Below, one piece after another: positions 17,323 through 27,763 of a stretch of DNA of 64,000 nucleotides; position 1 is the first letter of the stretch, and the number at the start of each line of letters is the position of its first letter. The notes beneath the pieces were generated by a model. It saw only the letters and a list, made by a program, of their open reading frames with translations, was not told the origin of the DNA and did no database searches. Source of the stretch: Desulfosudis oleivorans (GTDB taxonomy: Bacteria; Desulfobacterota; Desulfobacteria; Desulfobacterales; SURF-7); assembly GCA_020723305.1 (NCBI GenBank), contig DYJC01000002.1:310001-374000 (forward strand), written 5' to 3'. The translations under genes and the position numbers were made by a program.

Positions 17323-19950
17323 ATGACAGGTAATGAGGCACGAAAAAAATTTATTCAATATTTTACACAGAACAATCACCAAATGGTGAGGAGCTCTTCT
17401 CTCGTTCCCCACGATGATCCTACCCTTTTGTTTACCAATGCGGGTATGGTTCAGTTTAAAAGAATTTTTATCGGCGAAGAAAAACGGAATTATACCACAG
17501 CAACAACTTCACAGAAATGCGTACGTGCCGGAGGAAAGCATAATGATCTGGATAATGTAGGGTACACCGCAAGGCATCATACATTTTTTGAGATGTTGGG
17601 AAATTTTTCTTTTGGAGATTATTTCAAGGAAAAAGCAATTGAATACGCCTGGGAGCTGTTGGTTCAAGGATATGGGCTGCCGGAAGATAAACTCTGGGTA
17701 TCCATATATCAAGATGATGATGAAGCTTATAAAATCTGGGAAGATCAAATCGGCGTGCCGGGGAACCGTATTGTCCGGTTAGGAGAAAAAGACAACTTCT
17801 GGGCAATGGGAGAGACAGGACCCTGTGGCCCATGCAGTGAAATCCATATTGACCGGGGTGAAAAGTTCGGTTGTAATCGACCGCAATGTGCGGTTGGCTG
17901 TGATTGTGACCGTTATTTAGAAATCTGGAATCTTGTTTTCATGCAGTTCAACAGAGATGAGTCCGGAAACCTAATACCACTTCCCAAGCCAAGCATTGAC
18001 ACGGGTATGGGGCTGGAGCGAATCGCATCTGTTCTTCAAAACACCCTGACCAATTATGAGACAGACCTTTTCCAGCCGATCATGCAAAAGGTGGAAGAGC
18101 TTTCCGGGAAAAAGATGGGTGAATCAAAGGACGTGGATGTAGCCATGAAGGTGATTGCCGACCATAGCCGGGCAGCAGCTTTTTTAATCGGAGACGGGAT
18201 ACTGCCATCCAATGAAGGGAGAGGATATGTTTTACGCCGAATTATGAGACGCGCCATTCGGTATGGACGAAATATCGGTCTTTCCAAACCATTTTTACAT
18301 CAAACAGCTCGAACTGTATTTCATATCATGGAATCTGCATATCCTGAATTGAAAGAAGCGGATTCATTTATTTCCAATGTGATTCAAAATGAAGAGGTTC
18401 GGTTTTCAGAAACCCTTGATCATGGTCTAAAGCTTCTAAATGATACCCTCTCGGATTTAAAAGCAAAAAATGAGAAAAGAATTCCCGGACAAATGATTTT
18501 TAAATTATATGATACCTATGGTTTTCCGGTGGATATTGTGCAGGATATCATACGGGATCAGGATATGAATCTTGATATGGAAGGGTTCCATTCTGCAATG
18601 GAAAAACAACGGGAACAATCCAGGTCAACGATCCATTTTTCAACCATAGGGGATGCTTACAAGAAATTGACTTCCGCAGGCATCCGTTCCACATTTGTGG
18701 GATACCGGTCACTTGTTCATGATTCCAGCGTCCTTGTGATTGTCAGGGATGGCAAAGAACTGGAAACCGCCGGTAAAGGGGAAGAGATTGAAATCGTCGT
18801 GGAAGAAACACCTTTTTATGGGGAGTCCGGCGGGCAGGTTGGTGATATCGGGCAAATTACAATGAATTCTTTCCAGATGGATGTAAGAAACACGGTAAAG
18901 GACCCAACCGGGCTGATCATTCATCAAGGGAAGGTGTTATCCGGTATAGTAAAAAAAGGAGATGTTGTCACGCTTCAGGTTGATGAGAAAAAGCGCAGTC
19001 AGATCAAAGTGAATCATACCGCCACTCATATTTTGCATTCCGCTCTCCGAACCATTTTAGGTGACCATGTGAAGCAGGCGGGTTCGCTTGTGGCTCCGGA
19101 ACGATTTCGATTTGATTTTACACATTTTTCAGGTGTTGATTCAGATGACCTGGATAAAATAGAGACGTTTGTAAATGACCGGATCAGAGAAAATTTTCCA
19201 GTATCCAGTGTGGAGATGGAAGCGGAAATAGCCCTGAAAACAGGAGCCACAGCCCTTTTTGAAGAAAAGTATGGGGATTGGGTAAGGATAATCTCGATAG
19301 GGGATTTCAGCAAGGAGTTTTGCGGTGGGACACATGTGGATCGAACCGGTACGATTGGATTGTTTAAAATCATCAGCGAATCCAGCGTCGCAGCAGGCAT
19401 TCGAAGGATAGAAGCCATAACCGGGGCATCGGCACTCCGTTACATTCAAGATTCCTTGAACACCTTGTACCAGGCATCCGGCGTCTTGAAGGAAAAGCCG
19501 GAAGCCCTGGTTCAAAGAATTAAAAAAATGATTACAGCCCAGAAGACGCTTGAAAAAGAAATTGAACAGCTTAAATCAAAAATGGCCATGATATCTGCAC
19601 AGGAAGATGGGGATGAGTTCAGGGAGATCAATGGAATCAAGGTGCTTGCAAAAAAAGTGACCATTGATAATCCGGGAGCATTACGGGATCTTGCAGATCA
19701 GTTCAGGGACAGGATTCAATCCGGTATTGTGGTTCTTGGGGCTGTATCCGACACCAAAGCCCTTCTGATTGTTGTGGTAACAAAAGATCTTTCAAAAAGA
19801 TTTCATGCCGGGAATATTGTTAAAGAGGTTGCGGCTATTGTCGGCGGCAGTGGCGGCGGCAGGATGGATATGGCACAGGCCGGCGGAACCAAACCGGAAA
19901 ATTTGGACTTGGCGATTGATAAGGCTTATGAAATCATCGCAAGGGGTTAA
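17323..19950 (+). CDS. alaS: Alanine--tRNA ligase
   Basis: 875 residues. Class II motif region SSSLVPHDDPTLLFTNAGM, RAGGKHNDLDNVG, FFEMLGNFSFGDYFK, then the editing domain with HTATHILHSALR and the zinc-binding CGGTHVDRTG, and the C-terminal DHHA1 domain (GGSGGGRMDMAQAGG). The start is the ATG at 17323, seven bases after a GGAG site; the TTG at 17311 lies before that site. Probably cotranscribed with recA and ended by a strong terminator. Confidence 0.97.
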   Translation: MTGNEARKKFIQYFTQNNHQMVRSSSLVPHDDPTLLFTNAGMVQFKRIFIGEEKRNYTTATTSQKCVRAGGKHNDLDNVGYTARHHTFFEMLGNFSFGDYFKEKAIEYAWELLVQGYGLPEDKLWVSIYQDDDEAYKIWEDQIGVPGNRIVRLGEKDNFWAMGETGPCGPCSEIHIDRGEKFGCNRPQCAVGCDCDRYLEIWNLVFMQFNRDESGNLIPLPKPSIDTGMGLERIASVLQNTLTNYETDLFQPIMQKVEELSGKKMGESKDVDVAMKVIADHSRAAAFLIGDGILPSNEGRGYVLRRIMRRAIRYGRNIGLSKPFLHQTARTVFHIMESAYPELKEADSFISNVIQNEEVRFSETLDHGLKLLNDTLSDLKAKNEKRIPGQMIFKLYDTYGFPVDIVQDIIRDQDMNLDMEGFHSAMEKQREQSRSTIHFSTIGDAYKKLTSAGIRSTFVGYRSLVHDSSVLVIVRDGKELETAGKGEEIEIVVEETPFYGESGGQVGDIGQITMNSFQMDVRNTVKDPTGLIIHQGKVLSGIVKKGDVVTLQVDEKKRSQIKVNHTATHILHSALRTILGDHVKQAGSLVAPERFRFDFTHFSGVDSDDLDKIETFVNDRIRENFPVSSVEMEAEIALKTGATALFEEKYGDWVRIISIGDFSKEFCGGTHVDRTGTIGLFKIISESSVAAGIRRIEAITGASALRYIQDSLNTLYQASGVLKEKPEALVQRIKKMITAQKTLEKEIEQLKSKMAMISAQEDGDEFREINGIKVLAKKVTIDNPGALRDLADQFRDRIQSGIVVLGAVSDTKALLIVVVTKDLSKRFHAGNIVKEVAAIVGGSGGGRMDMAQAGGTKPENLDLAIDKAYEIIARG

Positions 19951-19980
19951 TGAGTCAACAACCCACAAAAAAAAATTATG

Positions 19981-20030
19981 AAACATCAAGGGCTGTGGTT
20001 TATTATCAAACCCAGCCCTTGATGTTTTTT
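19981..20030 (+). terminator. Rho-independent terminator after alaS
   Basis: Stem AAACATCAAGGGCTG with CAGCCCTTGATGTTT, an intervening loop of 17 bases that can itself pair in part (GGTTT/AAACC), and a T run. Ends the recA-alaS unit. Confidence 0.92.
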
Positions 20031-20079
20031 ATCCCTTGACTTGTTCTTAATGGGTTTCGGATGATAGAAAGGGAACATT

Positions 20080-20580
20080 ATGCCAAAGAAGACTTCTATA
20101 ACTGTGACAGATCGAAGAAAAGAGATAGATCAAATTGATTCTAGAATGATCAGCCTTCTTCAAAAAGATGGAAGAATTTCAAACATTGAAATCTCCAAAC
20201 AGCTGAATATTTCCGAAGCAACAGTCAGAACCCGGTTGAAAAAACTGATTGATGGTGGTTACATTCAGATTGTGGCGGTGAGTAATCCGTTAAAATTAGG
20301 TTTTAATATCACAGGAGATCTCTACATCCATGTGGAGATAAAAAAGATCGAGAAGGTGATTCAGGAATTACAGAGAATTAAAGAGCTTTGGTATATTGTC
20401 ATGACCACAGGGAAAGCGGATATCAATGCAGAGTTCATCGTGAAAACCCTGGAAGACCTGAATGATCTTGTGTATAACCGGATCAATCGGATTGACGGGA
20501 TTATTCGTGTGGAAATCTCTGTCATTATGAAATTTATCAAAAGGAATTATGATTTCGGGACTGGCCTGGAGTCTGAATAA
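20080..20580 (+). CDS. Lrp/AsnC family transcriptional regulator
   Basis: 166 residues. The N-terminal winged HTH (DSRMISLLQKDGRISNIEIS, then ISEATVRTRLKKL) is followed by the RAM/ligand-binding alpha-beta domain (VMTTGKADINAEFIV). Most such proteins respond to amino acids or related small molecules; the ligand is unknown. It stands before a pseudouridine synthase gene 35 bases away; no evident target nearby. Confidence 0.9.
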   Translation: MPKKTSITVTDRRKEIDQIDSRMISLLQKDGRISNIEISKQLNISEATVRTRLKKLIDGGYIQIVAVSNPLKLGFNITGDLYIHVEIKKIEKVIQELQRIKELWYIVMTTGKADINAEFIVKTLEDLNDLVYNRINRIDGIIRVEISVIMKFIKRNYDFGTGLESE

Positions 20581-20615
20581 ATGGTGTTCGGGTTTGCTTG
20601 GATCAAGGCAAGGCA

Positions 20616-21440
20616 ATGGGAGAAAAAATTGTTATTCAAAAGGTTCAGATAGATAAGCCGGAGAATATCACATTGTTTTTTCAAAATCTTACCGGGTTAT
20701 CCAAAATTAAAATTAAAGATGCCATGATAAAGGGAGCTGTATGGATAACAGATAGGCGGAAAAAAAGAATCAGAATCAGAAGGGCGACAACTTTGATTCA
20801 GCAACGTGATCATGTGGAATTTTACTATGACCCGGATATCCTCTCCATCGTGCCTCCTTCTGCAAAACTTCTGTGCGATATGATCCATTACAGTGTCTGG
20901 CATAAGCCGGTCGGATTAATGACGCAAGGAACAGATTTTGGAGACCACTGTTCGCTGATTCGTCAGTCGGAAATCTATTTTCAAGCCAGGCGTAAAAGCT
21001 ATCCCATACACCGTCTTGACAGGGAAACCGAAGGCCTGGTGGTCATCGCCCACACAGCAGAAGCTGCGAAAAGAATGTCGGATCTGTTTCAGAAGCGCGA
21101 AGTAATAAAAAGATACAGGGCAACAGTCCTGGGGAACCTGGGGTTTCCGGATAAAATTAAAAAAATAGAGATTCCGCTTGACGGAAAAGAATCCATAACC
21201 GAGTATCAGGCTGAGGGTTATGATCCGGTTTCAAACACTTCTACAATCATGATATGGATCAAAACCGGCCGAAAACATCAGATTCGCCGTCATTTTGATA
21301 TTATCGGGTATCCTGTGATGGGAGACCCCCAATATGGAAAGGGAAATAAAAATGATCAGGGATTACAGCTTAAAGCTATTTCCCTTTCGTTCAGATGTCC
21401 TTTTCAGCATAAGGAAATCTGTTTTCATCTGGAAGGATAA
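20616..21440 (+). CDS. RluA-family RNA pseudouridine synthase
   Basis: Converts uridine to pseudouridine in rRNA or tRNA. The catalytic Asp is in HRLDRETEGLVV; KTGRKHQIRRHFDIIGYPVMGDPQYG is shortened here to its family pattern TGRKHQIRRHF and VMGDPQYG. The N-terminal part (LSKIKIKDAMIKGAVWI) resembles an S4-like RNA-binding segment. The ATG at 20616 with AAGGCAAGG upstream is preferred over the TTG at 20598. Its substrate site cannot be told from sequence. Confidence 0.88.
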   Translation: MGEKIVIQKVQIDKPENITLFFQNLTGLSKIKIKDAMIKGAVWITDRRKKRIRIRRATTLIQQRDHVEFYYDPDILSIVPPSAKLLCDMIHYSVWHKPVGLMTQGTDFGDHCSLIRQSEIYFQARRKSYPIHRLDRETEGLVVIAHTAEAAKRMSDLFQKREVIKRYRATVLGNLGFPDKIKKIEIPLDGKESITEYQAEGYDPVSNTSTIMIWIKTGRKHQIRRHFDIIGYPVMGDPQYGKGNKNDQGLQLKAISLSFRCPFQHKEICFHLEG

Positions 21441-21459
21441 TAAATCTGGAAGTAAGAAA

Positions 21460-22302
21460 ATGAAAAAAAGATGGTTATTCATTATTATATCTGTTTTGTT
21501 GCTGTCTGGTTGCATTATTCGTTTTGTTTACAATCAGCTTGACTGGATCATTCCCTGGTATGTCGGCACAATGATCAGTTTAGATGGTGAGCAGGCATCT
21601 GAGCTTGAAAAGAGCCTGATGTCTCAACTGAAATGGCATCGTGTGACACAGCTTTCAGAATACTCAAAGTCCTTAAAAGAGTTAAGTCTGGCGGTCAAAA
21701 CCGATCTGACCATGGCACATCTGGAACAATTCCATTTAACCATGCGTCGTTATTGGCAGGATCTGGTCAGGCATGTTGGGCCGGATTTTGCGAGAATTCT
21801 TTCAACCGCGACAGATGAACAGGTTGATGAACTGATGCAGAATCTGGAAAAACGGAATCAAAAGTTTCGGGAAGAGTATGTTGATTTGCCGAAAGAAGAA
21901 TTAAGACAAAAAAAACAAAATCGAATGACCCAATTTCTGGAATTCTGTATGGGGAATTTGAATGAGAAACAGGAAAAGATTGTAGAGCAATGGTCTTATG
22001 ATCTTCAAGATATCAGTACCGCACGGCTGGAATATATTAAAATCTGGCAGAAAAAATTTAAAATAGCGATTGAAAAACGGAAAGATCTTGTCTGGTTTGA
22101 AAAAGAGTTGTGTGAAATGCTCTATTTCAAGCGGGAGACATGGCCGGAAGCGTTTCGAAAGGTCGCTAATCATAATCGGGAACTGACCCAAAAGGTGTTT
22201 ATTGAAATTCACAGGTGTATGACCGAGGATCAAAAAGAGGAGTTCGTTGAAAATGCCTTATCCCTTGTAAAAGATTTTGATGAGCTTTCAAAAGAAATAT
22301 AG
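21460..22302 (+). CDS. DUF6279-like lipoprotein
   Basis: A 280-residue helical lipoprotein with a signal ending LLLSGC. The region DWIIPWYVGTMISLDGEQ followed by a long series of charged helices (LEKSLMSQLKWHRVTQL, RMTQFLEFCMGNLNEKQ) matches the pattern of DUF6279, whose role is unknown. The start at 21460 follows GGAAGTAAG and gives a proper signal peptide; an upstream in-frame start would lie inside the pseudouridine synthase gene. Twenty bases separate the two genes. Confidence 0.78.
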   Translation: MKKRWLFIIISVLLLSGCIIRFVYNQLDWIIPWYVGTMISLDGEQASELEKSLMSQLKWHRVTQLSEYSKSLKELSLAVKTDLTMAHLEQFHLTMRRYWQDLVRHVGPDFARILSTATDEQVDELMQNLEKRNQKFREEYVDLPKEELRQKKQNRMTQFLEFCMGNLNEKQEKIVEQWSYDLQDISTARLEYIKIWQKKFKIAIEKRKDLVWFEKELCEMLYFKRETWPEAFRKVANHNRELTQKVFIEIHRCMTEDQKEEFVENALSLVKDFDELSKEI

Positions 22303-22557
22303 ACATGGTTCATGTAATGGATATGTCAATAAAATACACAACGGATTGTATACCTCAAATTGCCAGGCCACAATTTATCTTGATTTAATCCAATTTTTAG
22401 AATAATTAAAAGGGCACAAATTGAAATATAGTATTTGCTAAATATAATGTTATAAATCAAATTATTACGTGAATTTTTTCATGTAATTTAAAAAGCGGAG
22501 CTGTTGAATTTCTTCCTGTATGTAATCCCATATGAGAATAATCATTTTTAAAATTAT
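22303..22557. other. AT-rich intergenic stretch before repeat
   Basis: Mostly A/T with no recognisable gene, structured RNA or promoter that I can support. It separates the housekeeping part from the polysaccharide island and may hold the promoter of the galE unit. Confidence 0.4.
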
Positions 22558-22699
22558 GAGCCAATTTCAAAACGATCAAAAAGCGTCACACCGGCGAAAG
22601 CCGGTGTCCAGAAAGTGGCGAAAATACTGGATAGCGCTGTGCTTCACTTCGTGCCCGGCTTTAGCCGGAATGACAACAACAGACTTTTGAAATTGGCTC
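22558..22699. repeat. Family A inverted-repeat element
   Basis: The cleanest copy, 142 bp: GAGCCAATTTCAAAACGATC to TTTTGAAATTGGCTC, with inner CACACCGGCGAAAGCCGGTG and CCGGCTTTAGCCGGAATGAC. It ends 20 bases before the galE start. Confidence 0.88.
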
Positions 22700-22719
22700 T
22701 TATGTAAGAGAATATTGCT

Positions 22720-23733
22720 ATGCAGATACTTGTCACCGGAGGAGCCGGATATATCGGCAGTCATACCTGTCTTGAACTCCTTGAAGCAGGATATGGGGTT
22801 ATTGTTGTGGATAACCTGGTCAACAGCAACCCGGAATCCCTGAAGAGGGTTCAAGAGCTTACGGGCAAGAAGATAGCATTCCACAAGGTTGACTTGCGGG
22901 ATAAAACCGCTCTGGACTCCATATTTCAATCCGCTGATATCCAGGCTGTGATCCATTTTGCCGGTCTGAAGGCGGTTGGGGAATCGGTTTCCATTCCCTT
23001 AACGTATTACCATAACAATATCACCGGAACACTTGTGTTATGTGACGTGATGAAGGATTGGAAGGTTCGAAATCTTGTATTCAGTTCCTCTGCAACAGTT
23101 TATGGTGATCCGCATACCGTTCCCATTCAGGAGAGTTTTCCAGTATCGGTGACAAATCCTTATGGCCGTACCAAGTTGATGATAGAAGAGATCTTAAAAG
23201 ATCTTCATGCGTCTGATCCAACATGGAATATCGCTTTGCTGAGGTATTTCAATCCGGTCGGTGCTCATCCAAGCGGCAGGATAGGAGAAGATCCCAACGG
23301 TATTCCCAACAACCTTCTGCCCTATGTCAGCCAGGTTGCTGTTGGCAAGCTCGAAAAGCTGTCTGTCTATGGAAATGACTATCCGACGAAAGACGGAACC
23401 GGAGTTCGTGACTATATCCATGTTGTTGATCTTGCCAAAGGTCACATCAAAGCACTTGCAAAACTGGAATCCAAAACCGGTCAGCTTGTAACTTATAACC
23501 TTGGTACTGGCCAGGGTTATTCGGTGCTTGAAATGGTCAGGGCTTTTGAAAAGGCTTCCGGGAAAAAAATTCCATATAAAATTGTTGCAAGAAGGGCAGG
23601 GGATATCGCCACTTGTTATGCAGATCCAACCCTTGCGAAAAATGAGATCGGATGGTCTGCAAAATCAGGTCTTGATGAGATGTGCAGGGATGCGTGGAGA
23701 TGGCAGTCGATGAATCCGGATGGGTATCGCTGA
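22720..23733 (+). CDS. galE: UDP-glucose 4-epimerase
   Basis: 337-residue short-chain dehydrogenase fold. NAD-binding TGGAGYIGS at the N-terminus, catalytic SSSATVYG and YGRTK, and the sugar-binding [28 protein letters not shown]. Interconverts UDP-glucose and UDP-galactose, here probably for the exopolysaccharide. First gene of the island, overlapping the flippase gene by 14 bases. Confidence 0.96.
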   Translation: MQILVTGGAGYIGSHTCLELLEAGYGVIVVDNLVNSNPESLKRVQELTGKKIAFHKVDLRDKTALDSIFQSADIQAVIHFAGLKAVGESVSIPLTYYHNNITGTLVLCDVMKDWKVRNLVFSSSATVYGDPHTVPIQESFPVSVTNPYGRTKLMIEEILKDLHASDPTWNIALLRYFNPVGAHPSGRIGEDPNGIPNNLLPYVSQVAVGKLEKLSVYGNDYPTKDGTGVRDYIHVVDLAKGHIKALAKLESKTGQLVTYNLGTGQGYSVLEMVRAFEKASGKKIPYKIVARRAGDIATCYADPTLAKNEIGWSAKSGLDEMCRDAWRWQSMNPDGYR

Positions 23734-25087
23734 TCAATTGATGAAGTATTTAAAATCAGTTAATCCTGTTTTCCCTTTCAGGATTTCCATTATTCAGAGA
23801 TTCCATAATGGAATAATCAGCGAAGGATTGTTGATCGCTTTGGGACAGGGACTGCAAGCGATTGCAATGCTTGTCGGAGTCCGGCTGCTTTCTGAACTTG
23901 TGTCACCGGAAGTATATGGAGAAGTTGCTCTTTTTATGGGAGTTGTTGTTTTAGGGCGGCAGGTTTTTGGGTTTCCTTTTCTGCAGGCAGCATTGAGGTT
24001 TTATCCGGAAGCGGTAAATAATAATTTTGTTTATCGTTTGCGTAAAACAATCAAATCTTATCTTTTCCAGATCATTGGAAGCTATACAATATTCTATCTG
24101 ATCGCCGGGTATGGATATACCGTTTTTTTGAATAACAGCATATCCTATTCTTTATTTATACTGTCTTCATTCCTGCTTTGTTGTGAGGTGGTATGTGTGC
24201 TGGAAACAGATCTGTATAATGCCGCCCGTATGCAAAGCCATTTTGTTTGTGTCCAGGTCTCAAACGCATGGTTAAGGCCGCTTTTTGCCGTTCTGGCAGT
24301 ATTTATCTTTGGCGCGAACTCAGTTTCCATCATTTCAGGATATCTTGCTGCAACGGCGATGGTTGTGTTCTGTTTATATGTTTTTCCAATCAAAAGAATC
24401 GGCATCTGGCACGCTGAAACGGTTTTAGACGGTATTCCAAAATTTAATCAGGATATTCGTCAGTACGCATTACCGCTGATGCCACTGGCTGTGTTTGGTT
24501 GGGTAAGCACCTTTAGTGACCGCTATTTGATCGGTGCATTCCTTGATATCGAACAGGTTGGAATTTATGCTGTTGCATACAGTTTGATGAGCCTTCCTTT
24601 TACCATGGTTCAGGCCGTTGTTGAGCGAACCCTTAGACCCATATATTTTGAGGCGGTTTCAGCAGGAGATGAAAAAAGAGCGGATCAATATTTCAGAGTC
24701 TGGATCAACAGTGTATTTTATATCTGTTTTGCAGGAGTATTGATCGTATACTTTTTCCATGATGACATTACCAGATTATGTCTTGCAGAAAAATATCATT
24801 CAAGTTCCCAGTTAATGCCATGGATTGCTTTGGGCCATCTTTTCCTCGTGATGAGTTCCGTTTTTGAAAAATCCTGTTTTGCATATAAAAAAACGACATA
24901 TGTTCTTTTGATTCAAGGAGCAGGAGCGGTTTTCAGCTTGCTGGTAGTTATCCCATTCCTAATTTATGATGGAATCACTGGGGTAGCCATGTCTGTCCCG
25001 GTTTATTGTTTAATGCAATTGGGGGCTTCAATAATTGTATATCATCGTATTGGGATAGTAAATATACATGCTAATGAACAGCTATAG
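23720..25087 (+). CDS. Polysaccharide flippase, Wzx-like (MOP superfamily)
   Basis: 455 residues with about twelve membrane segments. An early segment ([34 protein letters not shown]) has the pattern of polysaccharide exporters that move lipid-linked repeat units across the inner membrane. Overlap with galE and with the next polymerase gene indicates one operon. Confidence 0.87.
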   Translation: MGIADQLMKYLKSVNPVFPFRISIIQRFHNGIISEGLLIALGQGLQAIAMLVGVRLLSELVSPEVYGEVALFMGVVVLGRQVFGFPFLQAALRFYPEAVNNNFVYRLRKTIKSYLFQIIGSYTIFYLIAGYGYTVFLNNSISYSLFILSSFLLCCEVVCVLETDLYNAARMQSHFVCVQVSNAWLRPLFAVLAVFIFGANSVSIISGYLAATAMVVFCLYVFPIKRIGIWHAETVLDGIPKFNQDIRQYALPLMPLAVFGWVSTFSDRYLIGAFLDIEQVGIYAVAYSLMSLPFTMVQAVVERTLRPIYFEAVSAGDEKRADQYFRVWINSVFYICFAGVLIVYFFHDDITRLCLAEKYHSSSQLMPWIALGHLFLVMSSVFEKSCFAYKKTTYVLLIQGAGAVFSLLVVIPFLIYDGITGVAMSVPVYCLMQLGASIIVYHRIGIVNIHANEQL

Positions 25088-26531
25088 AATAGAATATATT
25101 TATATATCCTTGATAATGTTTAGCATTTGTTTTATCGCCTTTTTGTCTTTTGCTATATCTCATCATATAGTGATATCTCTTTTACTATTTACAATTGCAC
25201 TGTTTATCCTCTTGGTTTTAATTACAAATTTTTTTAAACATGCAAGTTCAGGCTGGTATGAAATTATTTACGCAGTCGTATGTGTTTTTTGTATAAATTA
25301 TTTTTTTAAAGCAATTTGGATAATGGTTTGTCCGAAAACGTTATTAGGCAGACATTATCGATATGCCCTTGATCCGGATATTTTGGGCCTTGCCTTATTA
25401 TACATATTAGGTGGATTGATTTCATTTATTTTTGGATATTATTTAAGATTTTCAACAACAGTCGCTTATCGAGTTCCGGGTTTATCAAAATGGTCAAAAC
25501 AGCATCTTTTTATAAAAGCACTTATTATTTACCTATGTAGTTTTAGTTTTATTTTATTTGGTGCATACAAATATGGTTATTTTCTTCGAACATCTTTTCA
25601 GACCATAAATGAAAACCCGTTACAAAATTATCTCTTCAATTCTTATCATTACTTATATTTTGCCCTTTCTATAATGCTCTATGATAATATTAACACTCCT
25701 CGTCATTCAAAGAAAATTGTACTTCTGATACTGCTTTCACTTACTTTTTGTTTAACAGCTTTTTCAGGAAGTCGTACTCATTTACTGATGGTTGGTCTCG
25801 TGATAGCGTTTATCTATAAATTTTTTGGAAGTGTTCAAAAAATTAGAAACTGGATGATTATTTTTATAATTCTTTTTTCACTTTTCTATCCGACCATAAT
25901 CGAATTTCGAAATATATACAAAAATTCTTATCAGGGGGTTGTGAAGGCTACTTATTTAATGAATTCGATGTTTGAATCTTTCTCAAATACCTTCTCAGAC
26001 TATCAAAATACTAACGTGCAATATCCTGTTAACAATTTATTAGTACAACTTGTTATGGATAGACAGAGTACATTGGAAAATTTATGTACAATTATCAGCC
26101 TCACACCGGATCCGAATCCATATCAACTAGGAAAAGATTTTTTATACATAATACCAAATGCATTGATACCAAGGGCAATATGGAAAGATAAACCTGAGCC
26201 ACAAGGTCATATAATATTTAACTTAGATTATCTTAATTGCAAGGATCAATATGGTTTTTCATCACCATCCCTAATCGGTGATTTATACATGAATTTCGGA
26301 GTTGTTGGTATACTGGTTGGAATGTTCATCGCTGGTATGATGTTGCGATTTTTCTATGATTATTGCATCAATAGAACTAAGTTTTCTATTGAGGGTGTAA
26401 CATTTTATATCATCTTATTTCTCCCAATATTTTTATGGGTTACGGAGTCATATGTATATAAGCTTGTAGAGCCCATAAAAATTATAGTCTATTTAGTACC
26501 GGTTCACTATTTTATGCGATTAAGAATTTAG
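25068..26531 (+). CDS. O-antigen/EPS repeat-unit polymerase, Wzy-like
   Basis: A 487-residue membrane protein with about twelve hydrophobic segments and large soluble loops, including SGSRTHLLMVGL and IPNALIPRAIWKDKPEP, as in oligosaccharide repeat-unit polymerases. Markedly AT-rich compared with galE and the flippase, as is common for recently acquired wzy genes. It overlaps the flippase gene by 20 bases. Confidence 0.8.
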   Translation: MLMNSYRIEYIYISLIMFSICFIAFLSFAISHHIVISLLLFTIALFILLVLITNFFKHASSGWYEIIYAVVCVFCINYFFKAIWIMVCPKTLLGRHYRYALDPDILGLALLYILGGLISFIFGYYLRFSTTVAYRVPGLSKWSKQHLFIKALIIYLCSFSFILFGAYKYGYFLRTSFQTINENPLQNYLFNSYHYLYFALSIMLYDNINTPRHSKKIVLLILLSLTFCLTAFSGSRTHLLMVGLVIAFIYKFFGSVQKIRNWMIIFIILFSLFYPTIIEFRNIYKNSYQGVVKATYLMNSMFESFSNTFSDYQNTNVQYPVNNLLVQLVMDRQSTLENLCTIISLTPDPNPYQLGKDFLYIIPNALIPRAIWKDKPEPQGHIIFNLDYLNCKDQYGFSSPSLIGDLYMNFGVVGILVGMFIAGMMLRFFYDYCINRTKFSIEGVTFYIILFLPIFLWVTESYVYKLVEPIKIIVYLVPVHYFMRLRI

Positions 26532-26674
26532 GTGCCAGTACCAAATAATAAAAAGCTATCCATACTAATAAGCCCGAAATTGCTTAGAAGTAGTAAATAT
26601 ATTTTTTGATATTATTAACAGATTGTTATCTTGTAGTAAAAGGTTTTCAGAAAGCCACACTTATTAGTAAAATT

Positions 26675-27745
26675 ATGAAAATTTTAATATATCGACTTGG
26701 CAGCTTAGGAGATACCATAGTTGCTCTTCCATGTTTTTATTATTTGGCAAAAAAATTTTCAAAAGCAGAAAGACATGTATTAACGCAGTATCCAACGGGT
26801 AAAGTGACACCTACAGAGCGAGTCCTTTCAGAAACAGGGCTTGTTCACGGGTTTATCCATTATCCCTTGTTTACTCGCAATATATTTGTATTATTGAATT
26901 TACGTTCTCAAATTGCTGCCTGGAAACCGGATATACTTATTTATCTTACAGCACCTAGAAGTAGGATGACATTAATTCGTGATTATTTTTTTTTTAAATT
27001 TTGCGGTATCCCAAAAATTATAGGGCTTCCTTTAAAAAAAGATTATTTTTACCACAAAGTTGACCCCATAACGGGGCTTTACGAACATGAATGCAGTAGA
27101 TTGGCACGTACCCTCTCCGAACTCGGTCATATCAATTTAAAAGACCGGACTTATTGGGATCTAAGGTTTACTAATAAGGAAATTGATAAGGCTGAAATTA
27201 TTCTTTTAAATTGGACCGGGAAAAATGCATTCATAACGTGTTGCCCAGGGACAAAGATGCCAGCTAAAGATTGGGGTGAAGAAAGATGGAGAGTATTATT
27301 ATCACAACTATCTAAAAGGTATAAAGACTTAGGTATTCTTTTTATAGGATCGGCAGATGAACAAGAGCGTTGCGAAATACTGAAGATGTCCTGGAATGGA
27401 CCTGCGATGAACCTGAGTGGCCGATTGACACCGAAAGAGAGTGCCTTTCTAATAAAACAATCGTTAATGTTTTTAGGCCATGACAGTGGTCCGATGCATC
27501 TTGCAAGTGCTGTGGATACACCATGTGTAGTTATTTTTAGTGCCAGAAGCAAACCGGCTGTCTGGTTTCCTTTTGGATATCAAGAAAGACACCGTGTTAT
27601 ATATTCAAAAGTTGATTGTTCAGGGTGCAATCTGGAAGAATGCACTTCATACGGGAAAAAATGTATAAAGTCCATTACTGTCGATGAAGTTCTTGATAAT
27701 ATCGAAATTTTGGAAAAAAAGTTTCGACTTTTTCGAATTTTTTAA
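26675..27745 (+). CDS. Glycosyltransferase family 9 (heptosyltransferase-like)
   Basis: 356 residues. The N-terminal MKILIYRLGSLGDTIVALP and the C-terminal FLGHDSGPMHLASAVDTP are the GT9 hallmarks; a Cys-rich C-terminal segment (CSGCNLEECTSYGKKC) is also common in the family. The start at 26675 gives the standard N-terminus; an upstream in-frame start adds 23 residues without support. Sugar donor unknown. Confidence 0.88.
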   Translation: MKILIYRLGSLGDTIVALPCFYYLAKKFSKAERHVLTQYPTGKVTPTERVLSETGLVHGFIHYPLFTRNIFVLLNLRSQIAAWKPDILIYLTAPRSRMTLIRDYFFFKFCGIPKIIGLPLKKDYFYHKVDPITGLYEHECSRLARTLSELGHINLKDRTYWDLRFTNKEIDKAEIILLNWTGKNAFITCCPGTKMPAKDWGEERWRVLLSQLSKRYKDLGILFIGSADEQERCEILKMSWNGPAMNLSGRLTPKESAFLIKQSLMFLGHDSGPMHLASAVDTPCVVIFSARSKPAVWFPFGYQERHRVIYSKVDCSGCNLEECTSYGKKCIKSITVDEVLDNIEILEKKFRLFRIF

Positions 27746-27763
27746 AATGACTGGTTTATAAAA

